Below are positions 8,129 to 18,535 of a stretch of 32,652 nucleotides of DNA, in pieces. Each line of letters opens with the position of its first letter. The stretch's first letter is position 1. The position numbers were made by a program, and so were the translations under genes. Below the pieces are notes generated by a model, which was given only the letters and a program-made list of their open reading frames with translations, was not told where the DNA came from and did no database searches. Location: assembly GCA_031272575.1 (NCBI GenBank), contig JAISTO010000171.1:1-32652 (forward strand), given 5' to 3'. The stretch is from Treponema sp. Lineage in GTDB: Bacteria > Spirochaetota > Spirochaetia > Treponematales > Breznakiellaceae.

Positions 8129-8137
8129 ATTATAGCA
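8129..8137 (-). promoter_or_regulatory. Extended -10 promoter of the pseudouridine synthase gene, leaderless arrangement
   Basis: The minus strand reads TATGCTATAAT, with TATAAT at 8134-8129 preceded by TGC. Transcription should start near 8122-8120, right at the ATG (8119-8117). There is no room for an SD sequence. Confidence 0.65.
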
Positions 8138-8167
8138 TAAATGACCTTAATTCCGATACTCTTAATA

Positions 8168-8227
8168 CGAAAAAAGAACTTTTTTCGAAAAAAAACGCGT
8201 TTTTTTCGCCTTTTTTCACGAATTTTT
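8168..8227. promoter_or_regulatory. Phased A/T tracts and overlapping dyads upstream of the rpsL promoter
   Basis: Six A- or T-runs of 5-8 bp have centres near 8172, 8182, 8191, 8203, 8213 and 8225, about one helical turn apart. This is the pattern expected for intrinsically curved DNA or an UP-element. Two perfect 9-bp inverted repeats overlap here: 8168-8176/8179-8187 and 8186-8194/8200-8208. They lie between divergent promoters, so a terminator role is less natural. Confidence 0.6.
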
Positions 8228-8239
8228 CCCCCTACCCTC

Positions 8240-8268
8240 TTGATCTTTTTTTTTCATTTTTTTATACT
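8240..8268 (+). promoter_or_regulatory. Promoter of the rpsL-led ribosomal cluster
   Basis: TTGATC (8240-8245), a 17-nt T-rich spacer and TATACT (8263-8268). Transcription should start near 8275, giving a leader of about 43 nt that contains AAGGAG at 8298-8303. Confidence 0.8.
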
Positions 8269-8317
8269 GTGAATCCCTGCTCGCAGTGGGCGGGGATAAG
8301 GAGTTAGCAGTCGAAAG

Positions 8318-8692
8318 ATGCCTACGATTAACCAGTTGGTACGATTCGGCAGGAAGCAGGTCACTTCCAAAACGAAGTCGCCGGCTCTCCAGTCTTGCCC
8401 CCAGAAACGGGGCGTTTGCACACGGGTTATGACGGTAACCCCCAAAAAGCCCAACTCGGCGCTCCGCAAGGTGGCGCGTGTCAGGCTCTCTCATGGGACG
8501 GAGGTCACCGCCTACATTCCCGGTATAGGGCACAATCTGCAGGAGCACTCGGTGGTGCTGGTGCGGGGCGGCAGGGTCAAGGACCTCCCCGGCGTCCGTT
8601 ACCATATCATCAGGGGGGCAAAGGACACCCTCGGCGTAGAAGACCGCAAGCGGGGCCGTTCAAAGTACGGCGCCAAGCGGCCGAAGGCGTAG
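8318..8692 (+). CDS. rpsL: 30S ribosomal protein S12
   Basis: 124 residues, the normal length. S12 lies at the decoding centre of the 30S subunit. The conserved PNSALRK block and [11 protein letters not shown] loop are present. Lysines 43 and 88, where streptomycin-resistance changes usually fall, are the sensitive type, and Asp89 (the RimO modification site in other bacteria) is kept. The AAGGAG lies 14 nt before the ATG, farther than usual. It is the first gene of the cluster; rpoB-rpoC, often just upstream, are not here. Confidence 0.98.
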   Translation: MPTINQLVRFGRKQVTSKTKSPALQSCPQKRGVCTRVMTVTPKKPNSALRKVARVRLSHGTEVTAYIPGIGHNLQEHSVVLVRGGRVKDLPGVRYHIIRGAKDTLGVEDRKRGRSKYGAKRPKA

Positions 8693-8702
8693 GAAGGCAC
8701 AC

Positions 8703-9173
8703 ATGGGCAGAAAGAAAAAAACCATCGATCGGGGCATTGCGCCCGATCCGCATTTTCACAGCGTCGTGGTGGCCAAGTTCGTCAACCGCATGATGTGGGA
8801 AGGCAAGCGCTCGGTGGGGCTGCGCATAGTCCACGATGCCTTAACGGCAATCGGGCAGAAGGCGGGCAAAGAGCCTCTTGACGTTTTCCTCAAAGCTTTG
8901 GATAATGTCAAGCCGGTGGTAGAAGTCAAATCGCGGCGGGTCGGCGGCGCCACTTACCAGGTGCCGGTCGACATCCGCGAGTCGCGCCGCGAGGCGCTCG
9001 GTATGCGGTGGATCATCGCGGCGGCCCGGAACCGTTCCGGCCACGCCATGAGCGACCGCCTCGCGTCCGAACTCATGGACGCGTACAACAGTACGGGTAC
9101 CGCCTTCAAAAAGAAGGAAGATACCCACAAAATGGCCGAGGCGAATAAGGCGTTCGCGCATTATCGCTGGTAA
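8703..9173 (+). CDS. rpsG: 30S ribosomal protein S7
   Basis: 156 residues, the standard bacterial length, starting MGRKKKTIDRGIAPDP. S7 binds the 3' major domain of 16S rRNA and starts assembly of the 30S head. It is 10 nt downstream of rpsL and co-transcribed with it. The usual next gene, fusA, is absent. A 220-bp gap with an internal promoter follows instead. Confidence 0.98.
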   Translation: MGRKKKTIDRGIAPDPHFHSVVVAKFVNRMMWEGKRSVGLRIVHDALTAIGQKAGKEPLDVFLKALDNVKPVVEVKSRRVGGATYQVPVDIRESRREALGMRWIIAAARNRSGHAMSDRLASELMDAYNSTGTAFKKKEDTHKMAEANKAFAHYRW

Positions 9174-9180
9174 GCCGGCT

Positions 9181-9219
9181 CCCCCACAAGGGGGGTTGAC
9201 TCTTTTTTTGAAAAAGAGT
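9181..9219 (+). promoter_or_regulatory. Paired dyads after rpsG, overlapping the tuf promoter
   Basis: A C5/G5 hairpin (9181-9185/9190-9194, loop ACAA) is followed by a 9-bp dyad (9199-9207/9211-9219, loop TTG) that holds a T7 run at 9203-9209. The first could act as a weak terminator after rpsG. The second occupies the spacer between the -35 and -10 of the tuf promoter and could be an operator. Confidence 0.45.
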
Positions 9220-9224
9220 ATATG
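9196..9224 (+). promoter_or_regulatory. Internal promoter for tuf and the S10 genes
   Basis: TTGACT (9196-9201), a 17-nt spacer and TATATG (9219-9224). The leader to the tuf ATG would be about 160 nt. AAGGAGG at 9379-9385 is an excellent ribosome-binding site 8 nt before tuf. Confidence 0.7.
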
Positions 9225-9393
9225 TATACGAGCATTCCAAACCGATCGCCTGGGTATGGGCGGGACAGGTGGAAGGCAGTGCGGTTTTTCCGTTTACGCC
9301 CTTCACTCATCCTTCCCGTACCAAAGCGGTCATTTGGAAAATAAGAGCCTTAGGGCTCGAACGAAAGTAAGTGCCCAGAAGGAGGACACCTAA

Positions 9394-10593
<1,200 letters not shown>

Positions 10594-10603
10594 GGAACGC
10601 GGA

Positions 10604-10915
10604 ATGGCTGCCAAGGAACGGATCCGCGTACGGCTGCGCGGTTTCGACATAGAGTTGATAGATCAGAGCGCGAGGTCGATCGTGCAGACCGTGCAAAAGG
10701 CGGGGGCCAAGGTTACCGGCCCTGTCCCTCTGCCCACACGGATCAACAAGATCACGGTGCTCCGTTCTCCGCACGTCAACAAAAAGTCGCGGGAGCAGTT
10801 CGAGATGCGCACACACAAGCGCCTCATCGACATCATAAGGCCTTCCCCCGAGGTCATGGACTCGCTCATGAAGCTCGAACTGCCTGCGGGCGTGGATGTC
10901 GAGATAAAACAGTAG
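10604..10915 (+). CDS. rpsJ: 30S ribosomal protein S10
   Basis: 103 residues, the standard length. S10 is part of the 30S head and, with NusB, takes part in antitermination. The [15 protein letters not shown] start and the [17 protein letters not shown] loop are conserved. It sits only 10 nt behind tuf, so there is no room for the L4-controlled S10 leader known from enteric bacteria. Confidence 0.98.
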   Translation: MAAKERIRVRLRGFDIELIDQSARSIVQTVQKAGAKVTGPVPLPTRINKITVLRSPHVNKKSREQFEMRTHKRLIDIIRPSPEVMDSLMKLELPAGVDVEIKQ

Positions 10916-10930
10916 GGGACGGAGTTAACT

Positions 10931-11563
10931 ATGATTGGTCTTTTGGCTGTAAAAGTCGGCATGACACAGGTGTTTGACGCGGACGGCAACCTCGTGCCGG
11001 TAACGGCGCTGCGGGTCGATCCCAACGTCGTCATCGCGAAAAAGACGAAAGAAAAAGACGGCTACGACGCGGTGGTCGTGGGCTTTGGCGCCATAAAAGA
11101 AAAGCGGGTTTCGAAGCCGGTAAAGGGCCAGTTCCCGGAAGGGGTTACCCCCACGCGGACTATCCGCGAGTTCCGCGGCTTCGAAAAAGAGGCGGCGGTG
11201 GGCGACAACCTCGGCGCGGAACTCTTCGAAGGGGTGCGCTGGGTCGATGTCACGGGCGTCTCCAAAGGCAAGGGCTTCCAGGGCGTGGTAAAGCGCTGGG
11301 GCTTCGGCGGGGGCAGGCACACGCACGGCTCAAAGTTTCACCGCGAGCCGGGCTCCACGGGGCAGTCCACCTATCCGCATAAGACCTTCAAGAACGTCAA
11401 ACTGCCGGGGCGCATGGGCCGCGAGCGGGTGACGGTGCTCAGTCAGCGGGTAATCCAGGTCGACACGGAAAAACAGCTCGTCCTCGTGCGGGGCGCGGTG
11501 CCGGGCATCAACAAGGGCGTGGTCACCATACGGGCCGCGGTAAAGAAGCAGGCAGGCAGGTAA
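10931..11563 (+). CDS. rplC: 50S ribosomal protein L3
   Basis: 210 residues. L3 helps form the peptidyl-transferase region of 23S rRNA. The conserved loop near residues 120-145 (VVKRWGFGGGRHTHGS) is intact. Its TAA stop overlaps the rplD ATG by one base (TAATG), so translation is probably coupled. Confidence 0.98.
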   Translation: MIGLLAVKVGMTQVFDADGNLVPVTALRVDPNVVIAKKTKEKDGYDAVVVGFGAIKEKRVSKPVKGQFPEGVTPTRTIREFRGFEKEAAVGDNLGAELFEGVRWVDVTGVSKGKGFQGVVKRWGFGGGRHTHGSKFHREPGSTGQSTYPHKTFKNVKLPGRMGRERVTVLSQRVIQVDTEKQLVLVRGAVPGINKGVVTIRAAVKKQAGR

Positions 11564-12228
11564 TGATTCGGAAGGTATATTCCAAAGAGGGCGATGCCCT
11601 GCGGGACATAGAACTGGCGGACGACGTCTTTGGTCTGCCGTTGAACGACGACATCATCTGGTACGCGATCAACAACGAACTCGCGAACCGGCGGCAGGGT
11701 AACGCCTGTACCAAAGACCGCGGCGAGGTGCACGGCTCGAACACGAAGCCCTACAAGCAGAAGGGCACGGGCCGGGCGCGCCGGGGCGACAAAAAGTCAC
11801 CCCTCCTCGTGGGCGGGGGCGTTATTTTCGGCCCCAAGCCGCGGGATTTTTCCTACGCGATACCCAAAAAGGCGAAGCGCCTCGCGCTCAAGAGCATACT
11901 CAGTTTGAAGGCGCAGAGCGACACGCTCATGGTCATCGAAGATTTCTCCGTCGAGTCAGGCAAAACGAAAGAGTTGGCCAACATCCTCAGTGCCTTCGGC
12001 GCGCCCCAGCGGACGGTGCTCATTTTGCCGGGCGACGACGCGATGACCAAGCGCGCCGGCGCGAATCTTCCCTATCTCGACTTCCTTGCCTATAACCGGC
12101 TCAGCGCCCACTGCCTCTTTTACGGGCGCCGGGTGCTCATTCAGGAAAGCGCGGTCAAAAAACTGAACGAGTTCTATCATCCCCGCGGCAAACAAGCCGG
12201 TGTAACGGAGGCGCAGGATGCTGCTTAA
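11563..12228 (+). CDS. rplD: 50S ribosomal protein L4
   Basis: 221 residues. L4 lines the peptide exit tunnel. The long basic tunnel loop ([19 protein letters not shown], about residues 67-85) is intact. It overlaps rplC by one base and rplW by 11 bases. In E. coli L4 represses its own operon, but no matching leader is visible here. Confidence 0.97.
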   Translation: MIRKVYSKEGDALRDIELADDVFGLPLNDDIIWYAINNELANRRQGNACTKDRGEVHGSNTKPYKQKGTGRARRGDKKSPLLVGGGVIFGPKPRDFSYAIPKKAKRLALKSILSLKAQSDTLMVIEDFSVESGKTKELANILSAFGAPQRTVLILPGDDAMTKRAGANLPYLDFLAYNRLSAHCLFYGRRVLIQESAVKKLNEFYHPRGKQAGVTEAQDAA

Positions 12229-12505
12229 CGAACAAATCCTCATAGAGCCGGTGCTCTCGGAGAAGGCGAACCTCCTCCGCGAGGAAGGCAAGTACGTCTT
12301 CAAGGTCGACCCGCGGGCGACGAAGATTCAGATAAAAGAAGCGGTCCGCAAGTTGTTCAACGTGCACCCCATTGCGTGTACGGTCATGCGGGGAGGCGGG
12401 AAGCCCAAGCGCCTCAGGTCTCGTGCCGGGTTCACCGCAACCTGGAAAAAGGCGATTGTGCGTCTGGCAAAAGACGAAAAAATCAGCGTGTTCGAGGGCG
12501 TATAA
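12218..12505 (+). CDS. rplW: 50S ribosomal protein L23
   Basis: 95 residues. L23 lies at the tunnel exit and docks trigger factor and SRP. The typical start (ILIEPVLSEKA) and the KVDPRATKIQIKEAVRKLF segment are present. The GGAGGCGCAGG just upstream serves as its SD inside the end of rplD, with which it overlaps by 11 bp. Confidence 0.97.
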   Translation: MLLNEQILIEPVLSEKANLLREEGKYVFKVDPRATKIQIKEAVRKLFNVHPIACTVMRGGGKPKRLRSRAGFTATWKKAIVRLAKDEKISVFEGV

Positions 12506-12514
12506 GGGTATAGT

Positions 12515-13345
12515 ATGGCAATTAAGACCTATAGGCCGGTTACTCCCGGTATGCGGCAGTGGCAAAGCCTCGACCGCTCGGAACTAACAAAGGGCGCGCG
12601 TCCGGAAAAGGGCCTGCGGGAGGGCCGCAAGCGGCGGGCCGGCCGGGACGCGAACGGCAGGATCAGCGTACGGCACAAGGGCGGGGGCCACAAGCGCCTC
12701 TACCGCATAGTCGACTTCAAACGGAACAAGACCGGCATTCCGGGCAAAGTCGTCAGCATCGAGTACGATCCGTACCGCAGCGCCAACATCGCGCTCGTCA
12801 ACTATGTTGACGGTGAAAAGCGCTATATCCTGGCGCCAAAGGGCCTCGTGGTGGGCGCGAAGGTGCTCTCCGGGCCGCAGGCGCCGATCGAGGCGGGGAA
12901 CGCGCTCCCCCTCGAGAACATCCCGCTGGGCTTCACGGTGCACAACATCGAACTGAGCCTGGGGAAGGGCGGCCAACTGGCCCGCTCCGCGGGGACGAGC
13001 GCGCTCGTGGCCGCGAAAGAGGGCGATTATGTCACCCTGAAACTGCCCTCGGGCGAGATGCGCATGGTCTTCAAGAAGTGCAGCGCCACCATCGGCGTCG
13101 TGGGGAACGAAGACCACATGAACGTGCAACTGGGCAAGGCGGGCCGCAAGCGCTGGCTCGGTATCCGTCCCACGGTGCGGGGTATGTCGATGAACCCGGT
13201 CGATCACCCCCACGGGGGCGGTGAGGGCAAGAACAAAGGCTGCAATCCGGTGACTCCGTGGGGGCAGCCGACGAAGGGCTTCAAAACGAGGAAGCGGCAT
13301 AAGCCTTCTTCGCGGTTCATTGTGAGCCGGAAGGTCAAGAAGTAG
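12515..13345 (+). CDS. rplB: 50S ribosomal protein L2
   Basis: 276 residues, full length. L2 is needed for subunit joining and peptidyl-transferase activity. The invariant [11 protein letters not shown] segment lies at about residues 226-236, with the conserved histidines. It is followed by the basic C-terminal tail [16 protein letters not shown]. Confidence 0.98.
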   Translation: MAIKTYRPVTPGMRQWQSLDRSELTKGARPEKGLREGRKRRAGRDANGRISVRHKGGGHKRLYRIVDFKRNKTGIPGKVVSIEYDPYRSANIALVNYVDGEKRYILAPKGLVVGAKVLSGPQAPIEAGNALPLENIPLGFTVHNIELSLGKGGQLARSAGTSALVAAKEGDYVTLKLPSGEMRMVFKKCSATIGVVGNEDHMNVQLGKAGRKRWLGIRPTVRGMSMNPVDHPHGGGEGKNKGCNPVTPWGQPTKGFKTRKRHKPSSRFIVSRKVKK

Positions 13346-13356
13346 GAGAGCGGCAG

Positions 13357-13635
13357 GTGTCACGATCCATCAAGAAAGGCCCTTTCATTGAAAAGAGCCT
13401 TTACAAAAAAGTGCTCGATATGAGCAGGTCGGGAGAGCGGCGAATGATCAAAACGTACTCCCGCTGCTCAACGATTATCCCGGAGATGGTCGGGGGGACG
13501 ATTTCCGTCCACAATGGCAAGAACTGGGTGCCGGTGTATGTCACCGAGAACCTGGTGGGGCACAAACTGGGCGAATTTTCGCCCACGCGGATTTTCCGGG
13601 CGCATGGCGGCTCGGATAAAAAGGCCGCGAAGTAG
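13357..13635 (+). CDS. rpsS: 30S ribosomal protein S19
   Basis: 92 residues. S19 pairs with S13 in the 30S head. The start is GTG at 13357 (SRSIKKGPF follows), with AGGAG 8 nt upstream overlapping the rplB stop. The conserved [23 protein letters not shown] block is present. Confidence 0.97.
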   Translation: MSRSIKKGPFIEKSLYKKVLDMSRSGERRMIKTYSRCSTIIPEMVGGTISVHNGKNWVPVYVTENLVGHKLGEFSPTRIFRAHGGSDKKAAK

Positions 13636-13641
13636 GGAAGT

Positions 13642-14022
13642 ATGGCAGCACAAACAGAGAAGCCCGGTTTTAGGGCCGCAACAAAGTTCGTTATCGCGTC
13701 GCCTTACAAGATTAGGCCGGTGGCCGACCTTGTCAGGCGCAAGCCGTACCCGGAGGCGGTCTCCATACTGGAGCATATGCCGCACAAAGGGGCGCGGCTC
13801 ATAGGCAAGACCTTAAAGTCTGCCGCGGCCAACGCGTTGAACCAGAACAAACGGCTCGCGGAAGATATGCTCTACGTAAAGGAGATTCGCATTGACGAGG
13901 GACCGAGAATGAAGCGTCTGTGGTGCCGGGGGAGGGGCCGCGCAGATATGCAGTTGAAACGGATGAGTCACATCACCGTGGTTGTTGACGAGACCGGAAA
14001 CGTCACAAAGGCGGGTAGTTAA
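13642..14022 (+). CDS. rplV: 50S ribosomal protein L22
   Basis: 126 residues. L22 contacts all domains of 23S rRNA, and its beta-hairpin reaches the exit tunnel. The hairpin tip sequence around [16 protein letters not shown] is conserved. It runs directly into rpsC with no spacer. Confidence 0.97.
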   Translation: MAAQTEKPGFRAATKFVIASPYKIRPVADLVRRKPYPEAVSILEHMPHKGARLIGKTLKSAAANALNQNKRLAEDMLYVKEIRIDEGPRMKRLWCRGRGRADMQLKRMSHITVVVDETGNVTKAGS

Positions 14023-14739
14023 GTGGGACAGAAAGTCAATCCCATCGGGCTCAGGGTCGGCATCAACAGGACCTGGGGCTCACGGTGGTACGTCGATCCC
14101 AAGGACTACGCGGACACGCTCCACGAGGACCTGAAGCTCCGCAAACTCATCCTCGAATTGCCGGAGACGAAGGGGGCGGACATCGCCGAGATCGAGATCA
14201 TCAGGCACCCGCAGCGGATCACGCTCACGATCCACACTGCGCGGCCCGGCGTTATTATCGGTATGAAGGGCGCAAACATCGAAAAGATCGGCGCGTCCCT
14301 TCAGAAGCACGTGAGCAAGAAGATTCAGATCAAGATCAAGGAGATCCGCAACCCTGACAACAACGCGAAGATCATCGCTGAAGGGGTTGCGCGGCAACTG
14401 GCGGCCCGTTCCGGTTTCCGCCGGACGATGAAGCAGGCGATCTCCAACGCGATAAAAAAAGGCAACGCGCAGGGGGTCAAGATCAGGCTGTCGGGCAGGC
14501 TCGGCGGCGCGGAAATGTCCCGCACCGAGGAGTCGAAAGAGGGGCGTATACCCCTGCACACCCTGCGGGCGGATATCGACTTCGGCTTCGCGGAGGCGCA
14601 CACGACCTTCGGCTCCATCGGGGTAAAGGTGTGGCTTTACAACGGCATGAAGTACGGCAAAGAGCAGCAAAAGGAAGATGCCGGCGCGCTGCTGCGGAAG
14701 CGGCGGGACAGGCTCCCCCCGCGGCCGGAGCGGGCATAG
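14023..14739 (+). CDS. rpsC: 30S ribosomal protein S3
   Basis: 238 residues. S3 forms the mRNA entry channel with S4 and S5. The start is GTG at 14023, immediately after the rpl[17 protein letters not shown] follows at once. The KH domain shows the [11 protein letters not shown] loop near residue 80, and the C-terminal domain shows [12 protein letters not shown]. Confidence 0.98.
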   Translation: MGQKVNPIGLRVGINRTWGSRWYVDPKDYADTLHEDLKLRKLILELPETKGADIAEIEIIRHPQRITLTIHTARPGVIIGMKGANIEKIGASLQKHVSKKIQIKIKEIRNPDNNAKIIAEGVARQLAARSGFRRTMKQAISNAIKKGNAQGVKIRLSGRLGGAEMSRTEESKEGRIPLHTLRADIDFGFAEAHTTFGSIGVKVWLYNGMKYGKEQQKEDAGALLRKRRDRLPPRPERA

Positions 14740-14751
14740 AGGAAGGCAGGT

Positions 14752-15177
14752 ATGTTGAGTCCAAAGCGGGTAAGATACCGCAAGGTGCAGCGCGGGAATA
14801 TGCCGGGGAACGCAACGCGGGGCAACACCGTGGTCTTTGGGGACTACGGGCTCGTTTCCCTCGACCGGATGTGGATCACCAACCGGCAGATCGAGGCGGC
14901 CCGCGTCGCAATGAACAGGCACGTCAAGCGGGGCGGCAAACTGTGGATCCGGATTTTTCCGGACAAGCCCTACTCCAAGAAGCCCGCCGAGACCCGCATG
15001 GGGAAGGGCAAGGGCGCGCCGGAGTACTGGGTCGCGGTGGTCAAGCCCGGCACGGTGATGTTCGAACTTGGGGGCATCGAAAAGGCCCTGGCGGAAGAGG
15101 CGATGAAGCTCGCCGGCGCGAAACTGCCGGTGAAGACGAAGTTCGTCTCCCGCGCGGAAATGCAATTGGGCGGTTAG
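14752..15177 (+). CDS. rplP: 50S ribosomal protein L16
   Basis: 141 residues. L16 helps position tRNA in the A site. The start [15 protein letters not shown] and the [19 protein letters not shown] block are typical. AGGAAGGCAGG precedes the ATG. Confidence 0.98.
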   Translation: MLSPKRVRYRKVQRGNMPGNATRGNTVVFGDYGLVSLDRMWITNRQIEAARVAMNRHVKRGGKLWIRIFPDKPYSKKPAETRMGKGKGAPEYWVAVVKPGTVMFELGGIEKALAEEAMKLAGAKLPVKTKFVSRAEMQLGG

Positions 15178-15181
15178 CGGT

Positions 15182-15430
15182 ATGAAAAACTCGTTCAAAA
15201 ACCTGAGTTTTCCCGAGCAGAAAGCGAAGCGGGACGAACTCACGCGAAAGTACATGGACCTGCGCTTTCAAATGGTGATAGGTCATGTGGATAATCCGCT
15301 GCAGAAGCGGATTATGCGGCGGCAGATCGCGCGGCTTAACACGCTGGTGCATCTGCACGAAATCGAAGACGCGAAGCAGGCACTGCGGCAGAAACTCGCC
15401 GCGGGAGGCCCGGCGCCGGGGAAGGAGTAG
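15182..15430 (+). CDS. rpmC: 50S ribosomal protein L29
   Basis: 82 residues, about 12-15 longer than most L29. The two-helix core with LRFQMVIGHVDNPLQKR is recognisable. The extra residues form a short C-terminal tail ending GGPAPGKE. L29 lies at the tunnel exit beside L23. It begins 4 nt after the rplP stop. Confidence 0.95.
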   Translation: MKNSFKNLSFPEQKAKRDELTRKYMDLRFQMVIGHVDNPLQKRIMRRQIARLNTLVHLHEIEDAKQALRQKLAAGGPAPGKE

Positions 15431-15433
15431 CGT

Positions 15434-15706
15434 ATGCCGGAAACCGCAGCGAAGCCGAGGAGCGGCAAAAAGGAATTCGTGGGGGTTGTGAAGAGCGACA
15501 AGATGCAGAAAACCATCGTTGTCCAGGTGGAAACGACCGCCCTCCATCCCCTGTACAAAAAGTATGTCACGAAGACAAAAAAACTGAAGGCCCACGACGA
15601 AACCAATGACGCCAAAATTGGCGACAAGGTGCGTGTGGTGGAGTGCAGGCCGCTCAGCAAGGAAAAGTGCTGGCGGCTCCAGGCCATACTGGAAAGGGCC
15701 CGATAG
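15434..15706 (+). CDS. rpsQ: 30S ribosomal protein S17
   Basis: 90 residues. S17 is a primary 16S rRNA binding protein with an OB fold. The core begins at FVGVVKSDKMQKTIVVQVE after a ~13-residue basic N-terminal stretch. It sits 3 nt after rpmC. Confidence 0.96.
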   Translation: MPETAAKPRSGKKEFVGVVKSDKMQKTIVVQVETTALHPLYKKYVTKTKKLKAHDETNDAKIGDKVRVVECRPLSKEKCWRLQAILERAR

Positions 15707-15718
15707 GGAGTGTGCGCA

Positions 15719-16087
15719 ATGGTTCAGGTAGAAACGTTTCTGAATGTGGCGGACAATTCAGGGGCCAAGATCGTCCAGTGTATCAAGGTGCTGGGGGGCT
15801 CGAAGCGTCGATATGCGGGCATAGGCGACATCATCGTTGTGGCGGTGAAGGATGCCCTGCCCGCGTCCGCGATAAAAAAAGGCTCGGTAGAGAAGGCGGT
15901 GGTCGTGCGGGTGCACAAGGAGTATCGCAGGCCTGACGGAACGTACATCCGTTTCGACGACAACGCCTGCGTCATCATTGATGACACGCTGAACCCGAAG
16001 GGCAAACGCATATTCGGGCCTGTGGCGCGCGAGTTGCGGGAGAAGAACTACATGAAGATCGTCTCCCTGGCGCCTGAGGTGTTGTGA
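15719..16087 (+). CDS. rplN: 50S ribosomal protein L14
   Basis: 122 residues, exactly the usual L14 length when started at ATG 15719. A GTG nine bases upstream is in frame, but AGGGAG at 15705-15710 is correctly spaced for 15719. The conserved NVADNSGAK and [14 protein letters not shown]-type segments are present. L14 lies at the subunit interface. Confidence 0.97.
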   Translation: MVQVETFLNVADNSGAKIVQCIKVLGGSKRRYAGIGDIIVVAVKDALPASAIKKGSVEKAVVVRVHKEYRRPDGTYIRFDDNACVIIDDTLNPKGKRIFGPVARELREKNYMKIVSLAPEVL

Positions 16088-16100
16088 GGCAGGTAACGAA

Positions 16101-16445
16101 ATGGCTGAAAACGTACAACACAAGTACAGGATCAAAAAAGAGGACACCGTGCAGATCCTTGCCGGAAAGGACAAGGGGAAGCGCGGGCGGGTCCTCAAGA
16201 TCCTGCGGGATAAAGACCGGGTGCTCGTCGAAGGGCTCAATCTGGTCAAAAAGACGCAGAAACGCCGCAAGCAGAGCGACCGGGGGGGCATCGCGGAAGT
16301 GGAAGCGCCCCTCCACTACTCGAATGTGGCGATCGTCTGCGCCAAATGCGGCCCTACCCGCATAGGCTACAAAGTGGAGCCGGCTTCGGAGGGCGTCAAG
16401 GCGCAGAAGACGCGGATATGCAAAAAATGCGGGGAGGCGCTGTGA
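16101..16445 (+). CDS. rplX: 50S ribosomal protein L24
   Basis: 114 residues with the KOW motif ([20 protein letters not shown]) at about 15-34. L24 starts 50S assembly. Residues 81-112 contain CAKC and CKKC pairs, so a small C-terminal zinc-binding site is likely. Its TGA overlaps the rplE ATG by one base. Confidence 0.97.
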   Translation: MAENVQHKYRIKKEDTVQILAGKDKGKRGRVLKILRDKDRVLVEGLNLVKKTQKRRKQSDRGGIAEVEAPLHYSNVAIVCAKCGPTRIGYKVEPASEGVKAQKTRICKKCGEAL

Positions 16446-17002
16446 TGGCCGGCAAAAAATACGAGCCGCGGCTCAAAAAAGTCTATCGGGAGCGGATTTG
16501 CCCCGAACTGATGAAAGAATGCGGCTACTCGTCCCCCATGCAGATACCCCGTCTCGAAAAGATCGTGGTGAGCATGGGTGTGGGGGAGGCCTTGCAGAAC
16601 AAGAAGCTCCTCGACGCCGCGATAACCGACCTTACCCAGATCACTGGGCAGAAGGCCGTCAAGACGAAGGCTCGCAAGAGCATCGCCAACTTCAAGATTC
16701 GGACCGGGCAGGAGATCGGCGCGAAGGTGACCCTGCGCGGGGCGATGATGTACGAGTTCCTCGACCGCCTCGTCAATGTGGCGCTGCCCCGCGTGAAGGA
16801 CTTCCGCGGGGTCAGCGGCAACGCGTTCGACGGGCATGGGAACTACGCGCTCGGCATAACCGAGCAGATCATCTTCCCGGAGATCGACTACGATAAGATC
16901 GAGAAGGTGGCGGGACTCAACATCGTCATTGTGACAACGGCAAAAACGGACGCGGAGGCAAAAACCTTCCTCGGCAAGTTCGGTATGCCGTGGCGGAAAT
17001 AA
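16445..17002 (+). CDS. rplE: 50S ribosomal protein L5
   Basis: 185 residues. L5 binds 5S rRNA and contacts the P-site tRNA. The [16 protein letters not shown] and [12 protein letters not shown] segments are conserved. The start at 16445 overlaps the L24 stop (TGATG). The longer upstream reading is L24 out of frame and was not used. Confidence 0.97.
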   Translation: MAGKKYEPRLKKVYRERICPELMKECGYSSPMQIPRLEKIVVSMGVGEALQNKKLLDAAITDLTQITGQKAVKTKARKSIANFKIRTGQEIGAKVTLRGAMMYEFLDRLVNVALPRVKDFRGVSGNAFDGHGNYALGITEQIIFPEIDYDKIEKVAGLNIVIVTTAKTDAEAKTFLGKFGMPWRK

Positions 17003-17011
17003 GGGGGAACG

Positions 17012-17197
17012 ATGGCAAGGAAAGCGATGATCATCAAGGCGCTCAGGACGCCGAAATACAAGACGCGTAAGGTGAACCGTTGCAGGATTTGCGGGCGGCC
17101 GAGGGGCTATCTCCGCAAGTTCCAGATGTGCCGTCTCTGCTTCCGCAAACTTGCGAGCGAGGGGCTTATCCCCGGCGTCACTAAATCCAGTTGGTAG
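17012..17197 (+). CDS. rpsZ: 30S ribosomal protein S14, zinc type
   Basis: 61 residues, the short zinc-ribbon form of S14 (also annotated rpsN type Z). Cysteines occur as CRIC (24, 27) and CRLC (40, 43) and end in GVTKSSW. It belongs to the 30S head. No zinc-free paralogue is in the window. Confidence 0.97.
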   Translation: MARKAMIIKALRTPKYKTRKVNRCRICGRPRGYLRKFQMCRLCFRKLASEGLIPGVTKSSW

Positions 17198-17209
17198 GAG
17201 GAACACAGG

Positions 17210-17608
17210 ATGAGTGTATCGGATCCCGTTGCGGATATGCTGACCAAGATCCGGAATGCCGGCATGGCCAAGCATGAAAAGGTTGATATCCCCACCTCCA
17301 AACTGAAGCTCGAGATCGTCAAGATTTTGAAGATCGAGGGGTATATCAGGAACTTCAAAAAGACGAGTCAGGATGGCTCTAACGTCATCCGCGTCTATTT
17401 GAAATACGGCGACGACACAGCCCCCATCATCCATGGGCTGGAGAAGGTGTCGAAGCCCGGGCGCAGGGTGTACATGGGCTACAAAAAGATGCCCAGGGTC
17501 TATAACGGCTACGGAACGCTGATCGTGTCCACCTCGATGGGGATAACGACCGGCAAGAAGGCCGCCGAAAAAAAGGTCGGCGGCGAAGTCATCTGTAGCG
17601 TGTGGTGA
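17210..17608 (+). CDS. rpsH: 30S ribosomal protein S8
   Basis: 132 residues. S8 binds helix 21 of 16S rRNA and, in E. coli, represses the spc operon. The [10 protein letters not shown] start and the C-terminal [11 protein letters not shown] segment are conserved. AGGAGGAACACAGG before the ATG gives a strong SD. Confidence 0.98.
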   Translation: MSVSDPVADMLTKIRNAGMAKHEKVDIPTSKLKLEIVKILKIEGYIRNFKKTSQDGSNVIRVYLKYGDDTAPIIHGLEKVSKPGRRVYMGYKKMPRVYNGYGTLIVSTSMGITTGKKAAEKKVGGEVICSVW

Positions 17609-17615
17609 GGCGGTT

Positions 17616-18152
17616 ATGTCACGAATTGGAAAGGTGCCGGTCAAAGTACCGAAGGGCGTCAAGGTGAGCGCGGTAGACGGCCTGCTCACGGTGGAAGGCC
17701 CGAAAGGGAAACTGACGCAGAAATATCACCCTGTCATATCCTTCGAGGATACGGGTGAAGAGATCGTCGTGTCGCGGCCGAACGACGAAAAACAGACGAA
17801 GGCCTTCCACGGCCTCTACCGCAACCTGCTGAACAACATGGTGACGGGGGTGTCGGCGGGCTTCACCAAGGTGCTCGTGGTAACCGGCGTGGGCTACCGG
17901 GCCGAGGTGCAGGGGAAGATACTCATCCTCTCCCTCGGATACTCGAACGACATCTACGTCGGGGTGCCGGAGGGCCTTACGGTGACGGTGGAGGGCGCGA
18001 AAGTGACCGTCGCCGGCATCGACAAGCAGAAAGTGGGGGAGTTTGCCGCGCAGGTGCGCAAACTCCGCGAGCCCGAGCCCTACAAGGGCAAGGGCGTAAG
18101 TTACGAAAACGAAAAGATTCGCCGCAAGGTCGGCAAGTCTGGGGTCAAGTAG
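17616..18152 (+). CDS. rplF: 50S ribosomal protein L6
   Basis: 178 residues with two repeated alpha/beta domains. [16 protein letters not shown] opens the protein and the [15 protein letters not shown]-type C-terminal motif is present. L6 lies near the GTPase-associated centre. Confidence 0.98.
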   Translation: MSRIGKVPVKVPKGVKVSAVDGLLTVEGPKGKLTQKYHPVISFEDTGEEIVVSRPNDEKQTKAFHGLYRNLLNNMVTGVSAGFTKVLVVTGVGYRAEVQGKILILSLGYSNDIYVGVPEGLTVTVEGAKVTVAGIDKQKVGEFAAQVRKLREPEPYKGKGVSYENEKIRRKVGKSGVK

Positions 18153-18161
18153 GGGTAAGGT

Positions 18162-18524
18162 ATGCTGAGAAAAATGCCCGAAAAAGACCGGAAACGGCTT
18201 AAACGGAAGGTGCACATACGGAAGCGCATCGTGGGGACCGCCGAGCGGCCCCGCCTCAGCGTCTTTCGGAGCAACAAGCGCCTCTCGATACAGGCGATTG
18301 ACGACCAGAAGGGTCAGACCATCGCTTCCATCTCGACGCTCGAAAAAGAACTGCGGGATGTCAAGCCCAATGTCGAGGGCGGCAGCAAGGTGGGCGAACT
18401 TATCGGGAAGCGCCTTGCGGAAAAAAACATCACGTCGGTGGTGTTTGACCGGAACGGCTACCTCTACCACGGCGTGGTGAAGGCGATGGCTGAGGGCGCC
18501 CGGAAAGCCGGGCTGGCATTTTAG
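18162..18524 (+). CDS. rplR: 50S ribosomal protein L18
   Basis: 120 residues. L18 binds 5S rRNA with L5. The [20 protein letters not shown] core and the C-terminal [24 protein letters not shown] are typical. Confidence 0.97.
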   Translation: MLRKMPEKDRKRLKRKVHIRKRIVGTAERPRLSVFRSNKRLSIQAIDDQKGQTIASISTLEKELRDVKPNVEGGSKVGELIGKRLAEKNITSVVFDRNGYLYHGVVKAMAEGARKAGLAF

Positions 18525-18535
18525 GAGAAGGCCGA

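Noticed and set aside
10594-10603. L4-type S10 leader
   Set aside because: Only 10 nt separate tuf from rpsJ, so such a leader cannot fit.
14080-15255. 391-residue minus-strand frame over rpsC-rplP
   Set aside because: Antisense of conserved ribosomal genes, low-complexity composition, no start signals.
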